Source of the DNA: Prevotella sp. oral taxon 299 str. F0039
GTDB lineage: Bacteria; Bacteroidota; Bacteroidia; Bacteroidales; Bacteroidaceae
DNA length: 64,000 bases
NCBI RefSeq assembly: GCF_000163055.2
Contig: NC_022111.1
Location: forward strand, 930,001 to 994,000
Direction of reading: 5' to 3'
Shown: one piece after another, positions 52,851-63,947 of the stretch
How the letters are laid out: each line of letters begins with the position of its first letter
How positions within the stretch are numbered: position 1 is the first letter of the stretch
The notes under the pieces: model-generated
Database searches by the model: none
What the model was told of the DNA's origin: nothing
What the model saw: the letters and a program-made list of their open reading frames with translations, nothing else
Program-made: the position numbers and the translations under genes

Positions 52851-54476
52851 TTAGCGTCCGAGCCATGCTTCAGGATTCAATTTAGCTGTTTCTCGACGTA
52901 GTTGGAACTGCAAAATATTATCTGAACCCACTGCTCCGAGCGTTTGACGAGTAGACACTTTCTGTCCTTTCGATACGTTTACTGAACGCAAGTTACAATA
53001 AACTGAAATGTAAGCACCATGTCGAACCATCACAACCATTGAGCCACTGAATCCAAACACTGCACTCACTTCACCATCATAGATGGCTCTTGCTTGACAA
53101 CCTGCATTGCCTAAGATGTTTATTCCCTTATTATCTAGGGTTACATTCTTTAGTCCTTCTACATTATATTGACCAAAATGACTCACAATTTTGTAGCTAC
53201 CTGTGATAGGAATAGGTAGTCTTCCCTTGTTAGCTTCAAAGCCTCCGCTCAACATTCTGTCTACACTATTCATGCGTTGGGCATCTTCTACGCTCTTTTT
53301 TGCATTCGAAATGTCTCGTTGATTGCGCTCTTCTTCTGCCTGAGCTTTACGTTCTGTGGCAACACGAGCAGCCTCTGCTTCACGTGCAAGTTGCTCTGCT
53401 TGCTTGCGTTTTGCCATATCTTCGGCTCTTTCTGCAGCTCTTGCTTCAGCTTTTAAGTGCTCTTCTCGAGCCTTTGCCTCGGCAATTCGTTTTGCATTCT
53501 CACGTGCAGCAGCTTCAGCAGCCGCCTTTTTTCGAGCCAATTCTTCAGCCTTTCGCTTTGCTTCGGCAGCCGCTTCGGCACGTCGTTTGGTCTCTTCTGC
53601 AGCACGAGCACGGGCTTTTGCCACTTCTTCTGCAATGAGAGCATCTATCTTTTTATTGAGTTCTGCGTCTTTTTGACGTTGCTCTGCAATGACGCTTTGA
53701 ATGGTTTTTTGTTGCTGTTGCAATGAGGCTACCACTTTCTTTTGTTCTCCTTGCTGTCCTTCTAACGCCTTTTTTTCTTGTTTTCCCTTATAAAGTAGGG
53801 TATTTTTTTGTCCTTTCACGACATTCAACTGCTGATTTTTCTCGCCAATTTGCTGTTGTTTCAACTTGATAATGTCGCCTTGCGCCTTTTGATAGGCTGC
53901 ATATTCTTTCACAAAACGCATTCTTCTGTAGAGCTGTGTCAAGCTTTCGGCACTGAAAATGAACATCATATTTTCTTGAATGTTATGATGTTTGGCAGAA
54001 TATCGTAGCGATTTGATATACTTTTCTTTATGTTGATTGAGCTGACTCTGTAGGTTTTGGAGCTGAACTGTTAAGATTCCAATGTTATTATCAATGCCAT
54101 GGATATCTTGTTGTATGCCTTCTATGTTCTTTTGGCGTTCGTCTATCTGTGTATTAAGCACTAAAAGGTCTTGCAATCTCTTCTTTACATCGGCTTGATT
54201 GGCACGTAATGCTTTCTCTTGTTGCCTTATTTTTTGTTGAATTTGATTGCGTTCTGCCTGCAATCCCTTAATGGCTGGGGTTGAATAGCTAGTTGCCTTG
54301 CTTTTAGATGTAGTTTTCTTTGTAGCAGAGTGTTTAGGTGTTATAGTACGTTGCTTATTGTTTGTGGTCACTTTTGGGGTGGTTGTATGACGTGAATTGG
54401 TTGCTTTTCGACGTGTTTGCGCCGATAAACTCATTGTAAATACAACCAGAAGAAGTGATAATAGTTGTTTTTTCAT
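52851..54476 (-). CDS. EnvC-like murein hydrolase activator (degenerate M23 domain)
   Basis: A 541-residue exported protein: signal peptide (1-19), a basic Thr/Lys-rich linker, long coiled coils (about 75-260), an Ala/Arg/Glu-rich helical segment with repeated KAEA/RAEE patterns (about 285-400), and a C-terminal LytM/M23 domain from about 425. The zinc ligands of M23 peptidases are not kept: the final HxH strand reads LQFQLR. This fits EnvC-type proteins that activate amidases without cutting peptidoglycan themselves. It is the last gene of the dut-TPR-DUF4292 group. Confidence 0.88.
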   Translation of the reverse strand: MKKQLLSLLLVVFTMSLSAQTRRKATNSRHTTTPKVTTNNKQRTITPKHSATKKTTSKSKATSYSTPAIKGLQAERNQIQQKIRQQEKALRANQADVKKRLQDLLVLNTQIDERQKNIEGIQQDIHGIDNNIGILTVQLQNLQSQLNQHKEKYIKSLRYSAKHHNIQENMMFIFSAESLTQLYRRMRFVKEYAAYQKAQGDIIKLKQQQIGEKNQQLNVVKGQKNTLLYKGKQEKKALEGQQGEQKKVVASLQQQQKTIQSVIAEQRQKDAELNKKIDALIAEEVAKARARAAEETKRRAEAAAEAKRKAEELARKKAAAEAAARENAKRIAEAKAREEHLKAEARAAERAEDMAKRKQAEQLAREAEAARVATERKAQAEEERNQRDISNAKKSVEDAQRMNSVDRMLSGGFEANKGRLPIPITGSYKIVSHFGQYNVEGLKNVTLDNKGINILGNAGCQARAIYDGEVSAVFGFSGSMVVMVRHGAYISVYCNLRSVNVSKGQKVSTRQTLGAVGSDNILQFQLRRETAKLNPEAWLGR

Positions 54477-54604
54477 TTTTAATTTATAATGTCTTTACAT
54501 TATTATATCTAAAGAAAAAGTACCTAGAGAGGGACTTTTTATTTCTCGATTGATGCTACTTGGGCAACTTATTGATGTGCTTGGGACTTGCCTGTGCTAC
54601 CTCT

Positions 54605-55582
54605 TTAGAAGCCTGCCGACATGATTTTACCTAACACATCTTGTGCTTCTATCTTTTTATATCTATCTGATAGGGTTGTTCTTTCTTCCCAGTCGCTGTC
54701 GGTTTTTACTTCATTCATTGATATTTTGATGGTTGCCTGCTTTTGTTTTTGCATGGCATTGGTGCTTAACTGGAATTCTTGTTCAGCTGGAAATGACTTT
54801 ACTCCCACGCTTTTAAAGTTGTTATATTTCCATGTTAGCAATGATATTCCGTGGTCGGCACTATTGTATTGCACTGCAACATCACTTATTCTGCCATCTG
54901 TTTTATCGGCTTTCCACTCGTATTTGAACTTGTCTTTCGAGAAAGTAATGATGTTTTGAGATGCGTTATCGGCTGCTAATTTCACGTCATATTTCTTTAA
55001 GTCGCTTTCTGTTACATTGTTTTGACCTGGCAAAAGCAATTGGTTCCAGAACAAAGACTGCAGACTATAAAAATTTAATCCATTGGTTTTAAGGAAGTCT
55101 ATCTGTGAGTAATCGCCCTTAATGTATTCTCTATGCAAGCGATCTACAACGAGAACGTAGTCGGGAGTGAACTCTAATCGACCCACTTCGGTACCTAATA
55201 GAGGAATAAATAGTTGCAAACGAATAACCTTATTCTTGCGCATTTTGATTGAACCAGGTAGGTTTATAGACTTATTTCCTGCGTTTAATGAAAATGACAT
55301 CGATCCTGTTATGTTGTCATTAAACACCTTTGTGTCGGCAACTTTTTGTATAAAGGCAAGTTTTAGCAATGCTTCGCTATTCTCTTTCTTTGCTACTTGA
55401 GGTGCTGTTGTGGTGTTATTCATAGCAACCACCTTATTATTGTCTTTCACAAGCTGCTTTTTTGCGCCACAAGCACTAAGCAACAACACTGCGAAGAACA
55501 TCGTAATTGCTTTCAATTGCAGTTGTTTGCGTTGTTTATTGTTTATTCCTTTCATAGTCTTTACCTTTCTTTTTCTATTCAT
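54605..55582 (-). CDS. DUF4292 lipoprotein
   Basis: A 325-residue protein with signal peptide and lipobox LLSACGAKK (about 34-42). The rest is a beta-rich fold of the DUF4292 type, similar in outline to LolA/LolB-like lipid or lipoprotein carriers (segments PGSIKMRKNKVIRLQLFIP and TPDYVLVVDRLHREYI). In Bacteroidetes it stands regularly between TPR and EnvC-like genes, as here, which suggests an envelope function. An internal ATG at 55555 (MKGINNKQRK) may be the true start. Confidence 0.85.
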   Translation of the reverse strand: MNRKRKVKTMKGINNKQRKQLQLKAITMFFAVLLLSACGAKKQLVKDNNKVVAMNNTTTAPQVAKKENSEALLKLAFIQKVADTKVFNDNITGSMSFSLNAGNKSINLPGSIKMRKNKVIRLQLFIPLLGTEVGRLEFTPDYVLVVDRLHREYIKGDYSQIDFLKTNGLNFYSLQSLFWNQLLLPGQNNVTESDLKKYDVKLAADNASQNIITFSKDKFKYEWKADKTDGRISDVAVQYNSADHGISLLTWKYNNFKSVGVKSFPAEQEFQLSTNAMQKQKQATIKISMNEVKTDSDWEERTTLSDRYKKIEAQDVLGKIMSAGF

Positions 55583-55651
55583 TTCCTGTGTTATCTGGAT
55601 TTTGTTACATCTCTTTCTCTGGTTATTTCCATTGCAGAAATGTCCTTCTTT

Positions 55652-57427
55652 TTATTCTTTTATATATTTCTTTTCTTTAATTTTTTGCTGAAGTAGCTTG
55701 TTATTGCCATCTTTTGCCAATGCCTTTTGCCAATATTCAAGGGCTTTTTGCGCATCATTAGCCATGAAAGAGATATCTCCTGCATGCTCTAATACCACCG
55801 CAGTAATACTCTCTTGTGACTCATTTGCAACAGCTTTTTCAATATATTCCAATGCTTCTGGATAGCGTTTCTGCATAAATAAGATCCAAGCATAGGTGTC
55901 TAAGTAAGTCGAATTCTTTGGTTCTGCCAATACAGTCTTTAGACTCATCGATGCAGCTTTATCCAAATCCTGACCCTTTTCGCTTAAGAAATAAGCATAA
56001 TTGTTCAATGTATTGATGTGATTAGGGTTCCATTCAAGACACTTTTCGTATGCTTCGAACGCCTTGTCTCTATTCTCTTGCTTTTCATAGAGGTCGCCAA
56101 TGATAGAATAGAAGTCTGCAACTACATTTGGATCACTTTCGTTATTCACCTGTTCTACAGCTTTTAAAAGTGTTTGAAGTGCCTCTTTCGACTGGTCTTT
56201 CTGTATGTATGATAAACCAAGAAAATAATAAAAAGCTAAGAAACTAGGTGATTTCTCTACCCCTTCTTTTGATAATTGTATCACATCATCCCACTTTTGA
56301 TGATTCCAAGCATCTTTAATCAGTTCAAAACGCACATTGTCTCTACCAGAACTAAGCGTTAATATACGAGTTAAAAGAATATTGATACTGTCTTGAGGCA
56401 TTTTTTTTACAATCATGTAACCTACTTTTAGCTCCATCACTTGAACGTCTTTAGGATTAACGGCAATCACCTTATCAAGCAAGTTCAGTATCACTGTGCT
56501 GTCTACTTTATTCTTTTCGCTTTCAAGAATAAGGCGTTTAAAGATATTCTCTTTGGTTTCATAAGGTGTATGAGGGTTTAGAAGAATGTTATTTTGCACT
56601 TCTTGCGCCTTAATAGCATTGTTTGTTGCCACATAATAGTCGTAAACCGATTCTAACACGCCTGGATCTTCTGGATAATTCTTCAACAACTTTGAAAAAA
56701 TAGCAAAGGCATCACTCTTGCGATTTTTGTTCATTAACCAGTTGGCAACCATCAATTGACTATCTATAGTGCCCTTATTCTCTTCGGCATACTTCTTTAA
56801 TACATTGTAAGCCTCTTTCTTTTTGCCCTGCATCTCATATACCTGAACCTTTGCAAGCATGTATTCTTCGCTCTTTCCGTTAATATTTTCGAGTTCAGTT
56901 AATATGTGCAAGACATCATCGTAACGTCTTTCTTGACGATACATATAGAGCAATAGGTTGAGTGTTTGCGTGTTGCTTTTGTCGTTTCTCACCATTTCTT
57001 CGTATAAAGGAATGGCTTTATCGAATTTTTCTTGTTTGAGATAGCAATAGCCTAACAGGTCTTTATAATCACGATTGTTGGGATTTAGTTCGACAGCCTT
57101 AACGCAATCGATGAGTGCAAGACTATCTTTTCCGCTCTCTGCGTTGATTCTTGCACGATAGAAAAGAGCGTTTTCGTTTTTTCTATCCAACTCTATTGCC
57201 TTGCTAAGTGCCACAAGTGCCGAGTCGTTTTGTGCTTTAAGATGATATCGAACGGCATCAAGAAAGTAAAAGTTACTATTCTTTTCGTTTTCGGTCAATA
57301 GCGAATTGGGATCTACAGCCTCACTCTTTAAGGTCTTTTTGTCTTGTGCATTCACTTCAATAGCACAGATTGCTAGAAGCACAACCAATGCAATAAGAGT
57401 TTTTAAGCCAGTGTTTTTCTTTTTCAT
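55652..57427 (-). CDS. Tetratricopeptide repeat protein, exported
   Basis: A 591-residue protein with a signal peptide (about 1-27, ending VNA) and at least nine TPR units, for example LALIDCVKAVELNPNN and AFEAYEKCLEWNPNHINTL. TPR superhelices hold protein complexes together. Placement between dut and the DUF4292/EnvC genes suggests a role at the envelope, perhaps with these two. There are 72 bp between dut and this gene. Confidence 0.9.
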   Translation of the reverse strand: MKKKNTGLKTLIALVVLLAICAIEVNAQDKKTLKSEAVDPNSLLTENEKNSNFYFLDAVRYHLKAQNDSALVALSKAIELDRKNENALFYRARINAESGKDSLALIDCVKAVELNPNNRDYKDLLGYCYLKQEKFDKAIPLYEEMVRNDKSNTQTLNLLLYMYRQERRYDDVLHILTELENINGKSEEYMLAKVQVYEMQGKKKEAYNVLKKYAEENKGTIDSQLMVANWLMNKNRKSDAFAIFSKLLKNYPEDPGVLESVYDYYVATNNAIKAQEVQNNILLNPHTPYETKENIFKRLILESEKNKVDSTVILNLLDKVIAVNPKDVQVMELKVGYMIVKKMPQDSINILLTRILTLSSGRDNVRFELIKDAWNHQKWDDVIQLSKEGVEKSPSFLAFYYFLGLSYIQKDQSKEALQTLLKAVEQVNNESDPNVVADFYSIIGDLYEKQENRDKAFEAYEKCLEWNPNHINTLNNYAYFLSEKGQDLDKAASMSLKTVLAEPKNSTYLDTYAWILFMQKRYPEALEYIEKAVANESQESITAVVLEHAGDISFMANDAQKALEYWQKALAKDGNNKLLQQKIKEKKYIKE

Positions 57428-57498
57428 TTCTCGCTACTCCTTTTGTTTCTAATCATTCGTTATGTTTAAATACGTTGTTAGTGATGTTTTCAAAGCAA

Positions 57499-57939
57499 CT
57501 ATTTCACACCAGTATGTCCATATCCTCCGCTACCACGCTCGGTACTATCGAGTTCTTCAACTAATGTAAATTCGGCTGTGCAGTGTTGTGCAATCACCAT
57601 TTGAGCAATGCGTTCGCCATCGTTAATAACAAACTCTTCCTGCGAAAAGTTTACCAACAGCACCATCAACTCGCCTCTATAATCGGCATCAATGGTTCCT
57701 GGTGTATTTAAAACGGTTATTCCATGCTTCAAAGCTAAGCCACTTCTTGGGCGCACTTGCGCCTCAACTCCTGCAGGAAGTGCCATAAATAAGCCTGTAG
57801 GAACAAGGGTTCTTTCGAACGGACGCAATACAATGGGTTCGTTGATGTTGGCTCTTAGATCCATTCCTGCACTTAGTTTGGTGGCATATTGTGGAAGGGC
57901 ATGCTTACTTTTGTTGATGATTTGTATTTCTGTTGCCAT
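57499..57939 (-). CDS. dut: Deoxyuridine 5'-triphosphate nucleotidohydrolase (dUTPase)
   Basis: A 146-residue trimeric dUTPase that cleaves dUTP to dUMP and pyrophosphate. All five motifs are visible: AGMDLRA (motif 1), PRSGLA (2), [10 protein letters not shown] (3), RIAQMV (4) and the C-terminal GSGGYGHTG (5). It is the first gene of the minus-strand group continuing to EnvC. A possible -7 box (TATTTTTG, minus strand) lies at 58039-58046. Confidence 0.97.
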   Translation of the reverse strand: MATEIQIINKSKHALPQYATKLSAGMDLRANINEPIVLRPFERTLVPTGLFMALPAGVEAQVRPRSGLALKHGITVLNTPGTIDADYRGELMVLLVNFSQEEFVINDGERIAQMVIAQHCTAEFTLVEELDSTERGSGGYGHTGVK

Positions 57940-58344
57940 ATTTTCAGAGTTTATAACCTCTCAAAAAAGGTTGTTTTTAGTTCGATTTTGTCGACGCCTT
58001 TTATAGATATAAAAGACCAACTACACGTGTATTAATTGCAAAAATAACGAATATTCTGCAATAAGGAGGTGTGTTTTGTTATAAAATACTACAAAGAAGT
58101 GACAAAAGAAGATAAACAACAAGACTGCCCCAAACGCATAAATTAAAATATTTTAATACTTACATTCAGATAAATCGTTAATATATTACAAACAAGCAGA
58201 GTAAAAAGAGTACAAAATTTCGATTCAATTCAAGACACATCCTTTGCCTTTTTATTTTTAGAAAGAGAAACAAGAAAAATGTCTTTTCAGAAGAATTGCA
58301 AGGCAACATCGATGCAAGAAGAAAGAGAAAAGCGACGAAAAACA

Positions 58345-58432
58345 ATGTAAAAGATGCCTTTTTATGTGCAATAACATTGCTTTCATACACCAAAATCAAT
58401 GCTTTTACATTGCAATAGCACTGCTCTTCCTT
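58345..58432. repeat. 22-bp repeat array G (four units)
   Basis: Units begin at 58345, 58367, 58389 and 58411, with cores GTAAAAGATGCCTTTTTA, CAATAACATTGCTTTCA, AAAATCAATGCTTTTA and CAATAGCACTGCTCTT. Confidence 0.82.
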
Positions 58433-58856
58433 ATTCAAACACAGCCTAGATAAAGCCTTTATTTATCTGCAATCGTGCAAAAATCGCCCCAACGTGGCAC
58501 AATTATCAACGCTTTTATTTTACCATTGATCGTTCATCACACGATCACCTCGTCGCTTTTTACCTGTTATCATTATCTTTCTACACGCACAAAAGCAGTG
58601 TTTTTACTTTCGTTCTCACCCCAAACAGCTTTTATCTTCACCCTCAATAAGACTATAAGAGGGGCAAAAGAAGTACAACACGATTTAGAATGTAAATTTA
58701 TATCAACACCCACAAAAGATAAAAGAAGTTAATAAAACTATTCGTTTATGCTCTCTTCCAATAAAAAGACGATATCTCTGCATTACAAGATATTAAACAT
58801 TGAAGACAAAGGATTATTGAACTGCAACACGAAGGCAGAGCAAGAGGCATAAAAAG

Positions 58857-58897
58857 AGGGCGAAAAAAGAATTGATAATCCATTCTCTTCTCGCCCT
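58857..58897 (-). terminator. Intrinsic terminator of the AraC-family gene
   Basis: AGGGCGA (58857-58863) pairs with TCGCCCT (58891-58897); on the minus strand the stem is followed by CTTTTT. Confidence 0.75.
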
Positions 58898-58943
58898 ATC
58901 GCTATATTTTTCTGTCAGAATCGAACAATAAGTAGCTTGCAAA

Positions 58944-59837
58944 CTATTCGTCGCTTTTGCCTTTTCGATACTGACTTGGTGTCATTCCTACGTGCTCTTT
59001 AAAGAAAGTTCCTAAAAAACTCTGGTTCGGAAAGTTCATTTCTTGGGTTATTTCTTTGATACTTTTACTCGTATTTCGCAACAAAACACGCAACGCAATG
59101 GTTACATAATTATCTATCCATTCATTCGGTGTGCGCTTACTTACTTGCTTAACACTTTCTGAAAGATATTTAGCTGTGATGTCAAGTTTATCTGCATACC
59201 AGCTAACTCGACGCTCTCTGCGGAAATGAAGCTCTACAAGTCGAATGAATTTGTTAAATATATCTTCTGCTCTTGTGTACTTTCTGTTACCTAAATTCTG
59301 TATTCTATAAATGGCATTACTAATGTCATAGATCATAGCAGTGAACAAAGAGCGAACGATATCCTTACGAAAATGATGGTCGGTGTTATCGGTTTTATTC
59401 TTAATAAAGCTATAATAGCTACTGATAGTATAGACTTCGTTCGATGAAAGATTACAAACAGGATGAGTTCGAGAGAATAAAAAGAGCGAAGTTAATTCGG
59501 TTATGTCTTTCACAATGTCGTTAAAAAACCGATGAGAAAGCATAAATGCCATTCCCATACAATCACGACTGACAGTGTAATCGCTAATAATTTGCCCTTC
59601 ACTGATGATGATTAGGTCGTTGGCTTTTACGTCATAGCGAATGGTATCCACTGTATATGAGGCTGAACCACGCAAACATATTGCCAAGAAAAGACAGCCC
59701 ATGCGACGTGGTTGATTGCTTTTGGGCATATCGTCGATATGTTCAAGCATCACCATATCACGATCAATATGACTGCATCTGCCTTTTTCTAGAATGGTAT
59801 CTACCGTGACGTTATCCAATATTACTTTCGATTTCAT
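58944..59837 (-). CDS. AraC-family transcriptional regulator
   Basis: A 297-residue regulator with an N-terminal cupin-like sensor (about 40-130) and a C-terminal double helix-turn-helix (about 190-297). The latter contains WYADKLDITAKYLSESVKQ and the closing ITQEMNFPNQSFLGTFFKEH, GMTPSQYRKG. The ligand and target are unknown. Its leader carries two perfect hairpins, unusual for a short 5' region. Confidence 0.92.
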   Translation of the reverse strand: MKSKVILDNVTVDTILEKGRCSHIDRDMVMLEHIDDMPKSNQPRRMGCLFLAICLRGSASYTVDTIRYDVKANDLIIISEGQIISDYTVSRDCMGMAFMLSHRFFNDIVKDITELTSLFLFSRTHPVCNLSSNEVYTISSYYSFIKNKTDNTDHHFRKDIVRSLFTAMIYDISNAIYRIQNLGNRKYTRAEDIFNKFIRLVELHFRRERRVSWYADKLDITAKYLSESVKQVSKRTPNEWIDNYVTIALRVLLRNTSKSIKEITQEMNFPNQSFLGTFFKEHVGMTPSQYRKGKSDE

Positions 59838-59870
59838 CCTTATTATCTTTATTTCTGATATTTAATGTTG

Positions 59871-59936
59871 TAAGTCTTTCTTGACAAAGACTTAGTAGAT
59901 GTATTTCAATAGAAATACCCTAGTTTTACAAATATA
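59871..59936 (-). promoter_or_regulatory. Promoter and double-hairpin leader of the AraC-family gene
   Basis: A -7 box TATATTTG on the minus strand (59936-59929) is followed by two perfect hairpins in the leader. The first is GTATTTC/GAAATAC (59901-59907 with 59912-59918). The second is TAAGTCTTT/AAAGACTTA (59871-59879 with 59886-59894). They may be operators or mRNA structures. No -33 box is clear. Confidence 0.5.
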
Positions 59937-59997
59937 CTAATTTAGCGTTACGAGAACGATATAAATAGCGTTTCTTTTGTTTGTTTTAACAAATAAA

Positions 59998-60939
59998 CTA
60001 ATGCGTCCTTGATTGAAAACAGACTTTCGTTTGCGGTTCAACGACAAGTCCTTCGACCTTCGTTATCTGCGATATTGCAAACGAACTATCGCCCCAAATC
60101 ACTACGTCTTTATATTGTTTGCGCTCGTTGTTGATAGAAAGTTGCTCATCGTAAACCCCTAAACACCTATAAAAAACATTGTTGGCACATATCCATTCGC
60201 CTGACTTTGTATCTCGAAAGGTAATTCTTATAAAGCCATTAAAAGGTTTATCGAACACGAAAAGGGCTATATCTGACGACTGATATATCTGTCTTGGGAT
60301 GAGGGTTTTAACCACTTTATAGTGGGTTTCGACGTGAGTTGGAGTCCAACTGGGTACCAATAAGCCTGCAGAAGCCGCCTTGGTAGTCACAACGGGCATG
60401 CAATTGGGTTGAAAAGACCTGTCTTCTAAAAGCGAATGAAGATTGTTTCCTTGGCTCATCACCCATTGATCGTCGTCGTTCCAAAATGCTCCAGTAAACA
60501 AACAATACCACTCTTGGTTACTAATAACACGCTTGGTGCGATTCCATTTGTCGATTATTGCACCATCAACAGCAATCGTTGGTTGCGAAAGTGCATTGCT
60601 TTGAGGGGTGCAAACGATGGCTATGGTGTTGTTTCCTGGGTGCAAAAAGTGGGTAATATCGTAGCTTTGCGCTTTAACACTCAATGATGGCGAGGGGCGA
60701 AAAGGTTCTAAAACGGCAGTAGAAACGTTGCGTTGATTAACAAAAAGCGTGAATTGTTGCTCGCTAGCAATGGTTATTTGCGCCTTTAACGACTTGCTTT
60801 CGAGGAACAAGTTGCGCACAAACACCACCTCTTCGGCAAAACATTGTCGAAAAGGAGTAATCCAATAAGCTCCTCCTTCTTGCGCTTTTAAGGCGAAAGA
60901 ATTGAGCAATAAAACGATGATACAAACGAAACCACGCAT
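59998..60939 (-). CDS. Secreted beta-sandwich protein, similar to N-terminal modules of GH78-type enzymes
   Basis: A 313-residue protein with a signal peptide (about 1-19, FALKAQ). The fold pattern (sugar-binding beta-sandwich; FTLFVNQRNV, YDITHFLHPGNNTIAIV) resembles the lectin-like first module of alpha-L-rhamnosidases. No catalytic barrel follows, so it is either a truncated enzyme or a stand-alone binding protein. The frame is open and the stop normal. Similarity is judged from pattern only. Confidence 0.6.
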   Translation of the reverse strand: MRGFVCIIVLLLNSFALKAQEGGAYWITPFRQCFAEEVVFVRNLFLESKSLKAQITIASEQQFTLFVNQRNVSTAVLEPFRPSPSLSVKAQSYDITHFLHPGNNTIAIVCTPQSNALSQPTIAVDGAIIDKWNRTKRVISNQEWYCLFTGAFWNDDDQWVMSQGNNLHSLLEDRSFQPNCMPVVTTKAASAGLLVPSWTPTHVETHYKVVKTLIPRQIYQSSDIALFVFDKPFNGFIRITFRDTKSGEWICANNVFYRCLGVYDEQLSINNERKQYKDVVIWGDSSFAISQITKVEGLVVEPQTKVCFQSRTH

Positions 60940-61029
60940 CAGTCTACATCTATTTTGATAATCAACTCGCCACTACCGATTTACATCTGCGCACGAGTTC
61001 AAGTCTATTTCACTACAAAATGATTGAGA

Positions 61030-61068
61030 AAAGGTGTAAGTTGCCCCGTAAAAGCCCCCTACACCTTT
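61030..61068 (-). terminator. Terminator after the glycosidase-like fragment
   Basis: AAAGGTGTA (61030-61038) pairs with TACACCTTT (61060-61068). On the minus strand it is followed by TTCTC and lies about 20 bp after the stop codon of the fragment at 61087-61245. It looks like the surviving terminator of the decayed gene. Confidence 0.65.
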
Positions 61069-61086
61069 CGAAAAAGAACGTTATTT

Positions 61087-61245
61087 TTATAACTTTATAT
61101 TTTGAGTTCCTGCGCTTTTGAAGGTTAATTTATAAACCTTTCCATTGCACTTCACATCTACCTTACCTGCTTCTAGGCTCTTAACAGCGATAGATTTCAC
61201 TGCACTTTCATTCCAACTGAAAGGCTGAAGAGTTGAAATAGGTTT
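61087..61245 (-). pseudogene. C-terminal fragment of a large exported (glycosidase-like) protein
   Basis: A 52-codon minus-strand frame reads from a TAG to a TAA, with typical C-terminal module sequence: PFSWNESAVKSIAV, then GKVDVKCNGKVYKLTFKSAG and NIKL. It has no start codon. The pattern is that of the small beta domain closing Bacteroidetes glycosidases such as GH95, but the family cannot be fixed. Its terminator is preserved at 61030-61068. Confidence 0.6.
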
Positions 61246-61308
61246 CTAAAAGGGCTTTTTTGCTTTCTATCCTCTTTTGTCTTATCTTATAAAACTTTTC
61301 CTCTTGCT

Positions 61309-61418
61309 CTGCAAAAGTAATGTTTTTACACTTCAATAGCATTGATATTACCCATCAAAAGCAATGAGATTGCACCGCAAAAGCAATGCTTTTAGATTGC
61401 GATGGCTCAAGTGCTGTT
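61309..61418. repeat. 22-bp repeat array H (five units)
   Basis: Units begin at 61309, 61331, 61353, 61375 and 61397. Cores are CAAAAGTAATGTTTTTA, CAATAGCATTGATATTA, CAAAAGCAATGAGATT, CAAAAGCAATGCTTTTA (an almost perfect palindrome) and a degraded CGATGGCTCAAG. Confidence 0.9.
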
Positions 61419-61442
61419 ATATAAAGAGGTGTAGAAACGAAT

Positions 61443-61478
61443 ATGCCCTCTCTGTACTTTGAGCGTAAGAGAGGGCAT
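61443..61478 (-). terminator. Terminator of gyrB
   Basis: ATGCCCTCTC (61443-61452) pairs with GAGAGGGCAT (61469-61478) just downstream of the gyrB stop codon. The T tract on the minus strand is poor. Confidence 0.75.
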
Positions 61479-61492
61479 GTTATAGCGTGCTT

Positions 61493-63559
<2,067 letters not shown>

Positions 63560-63678
63560 CTATTTTATTACATTTCACGCCACCTAAATAGAACATATTT
63601 ATGTATATGAAATTGAGAAGAACACTTTTATAACATGATTCTTTATTAAAGAGAAACAAAAGAAGATTATCTAAGAAA

Positions 63679-63766
63679 AATAAAAGCTATGCTTTTGATG
63701 TGTAAAAGCATTGACTTTAGGGTGCAAAAGCTATGATATTGCAACACAAAAGCAATGCTATTGTTT
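63679..63766. repeat. 22-bp repeat array I (four units)
   Basis: Units begin at 63679, 63701, 63723 and 63745. Cores are TAAAAGCTATGCTTTTG, TAAAAGCATTGACTTTA, CAAAAGCTATGATATT and CAAAAGCAATGCTATT. It is one of the best preserved arrays. Confidence 0.9.
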
Positions 63767-63840
63767 CATAAGAAGAGAGGAATAAAAGAAAAGGATGTGC
63801 TTAATAATGAACGAATGGGATAAAATTTTACAAACAAAAA

Positions 63841-63885
63841 CCTTTCTACACGAGCCAACAACCATGTTGAGAACGTGTAGAAAGG
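63841..63885 (-). terminator. Intrinsic terminator of the gene entering at the right edge
   Basis: CCTTTCTACACG (63841-63852) and CGTGTAGAAAGG (63874-63885) form a perfect 12-bp stem. On the minus strand it is followed by TTTTTGTTTG. Confidence 0.85.
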
Positions 63886-63947
63886 ATAGTTATTGAAAAA
63901 TTAAAATTATAAAAGCACTCACGATCTACTCATCGCAAGTGGATCAA

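Larger units (their letters stand above)
57940..58943. other. 1 kb gene-free region with repeat array G
   Basis: Apart from array G (58345-58432), a short AGATAAA/TTTATCT hairpin (58448-58468) and the terminator of the AraC gene (58857-58897), no feature is convincing. Open frames at 58178-58438 and 58475-58732 run through the repeats and have random composition. Degraded repeat units may continue at about 58500-58620. Confidence 0.6.

Noticed and set aside
58178..58732. Two open frames in the 1 kb region before the AraC gene
   Set aside because: They run through repeat array G and AT-rich DNA and have no protein-like pattern.
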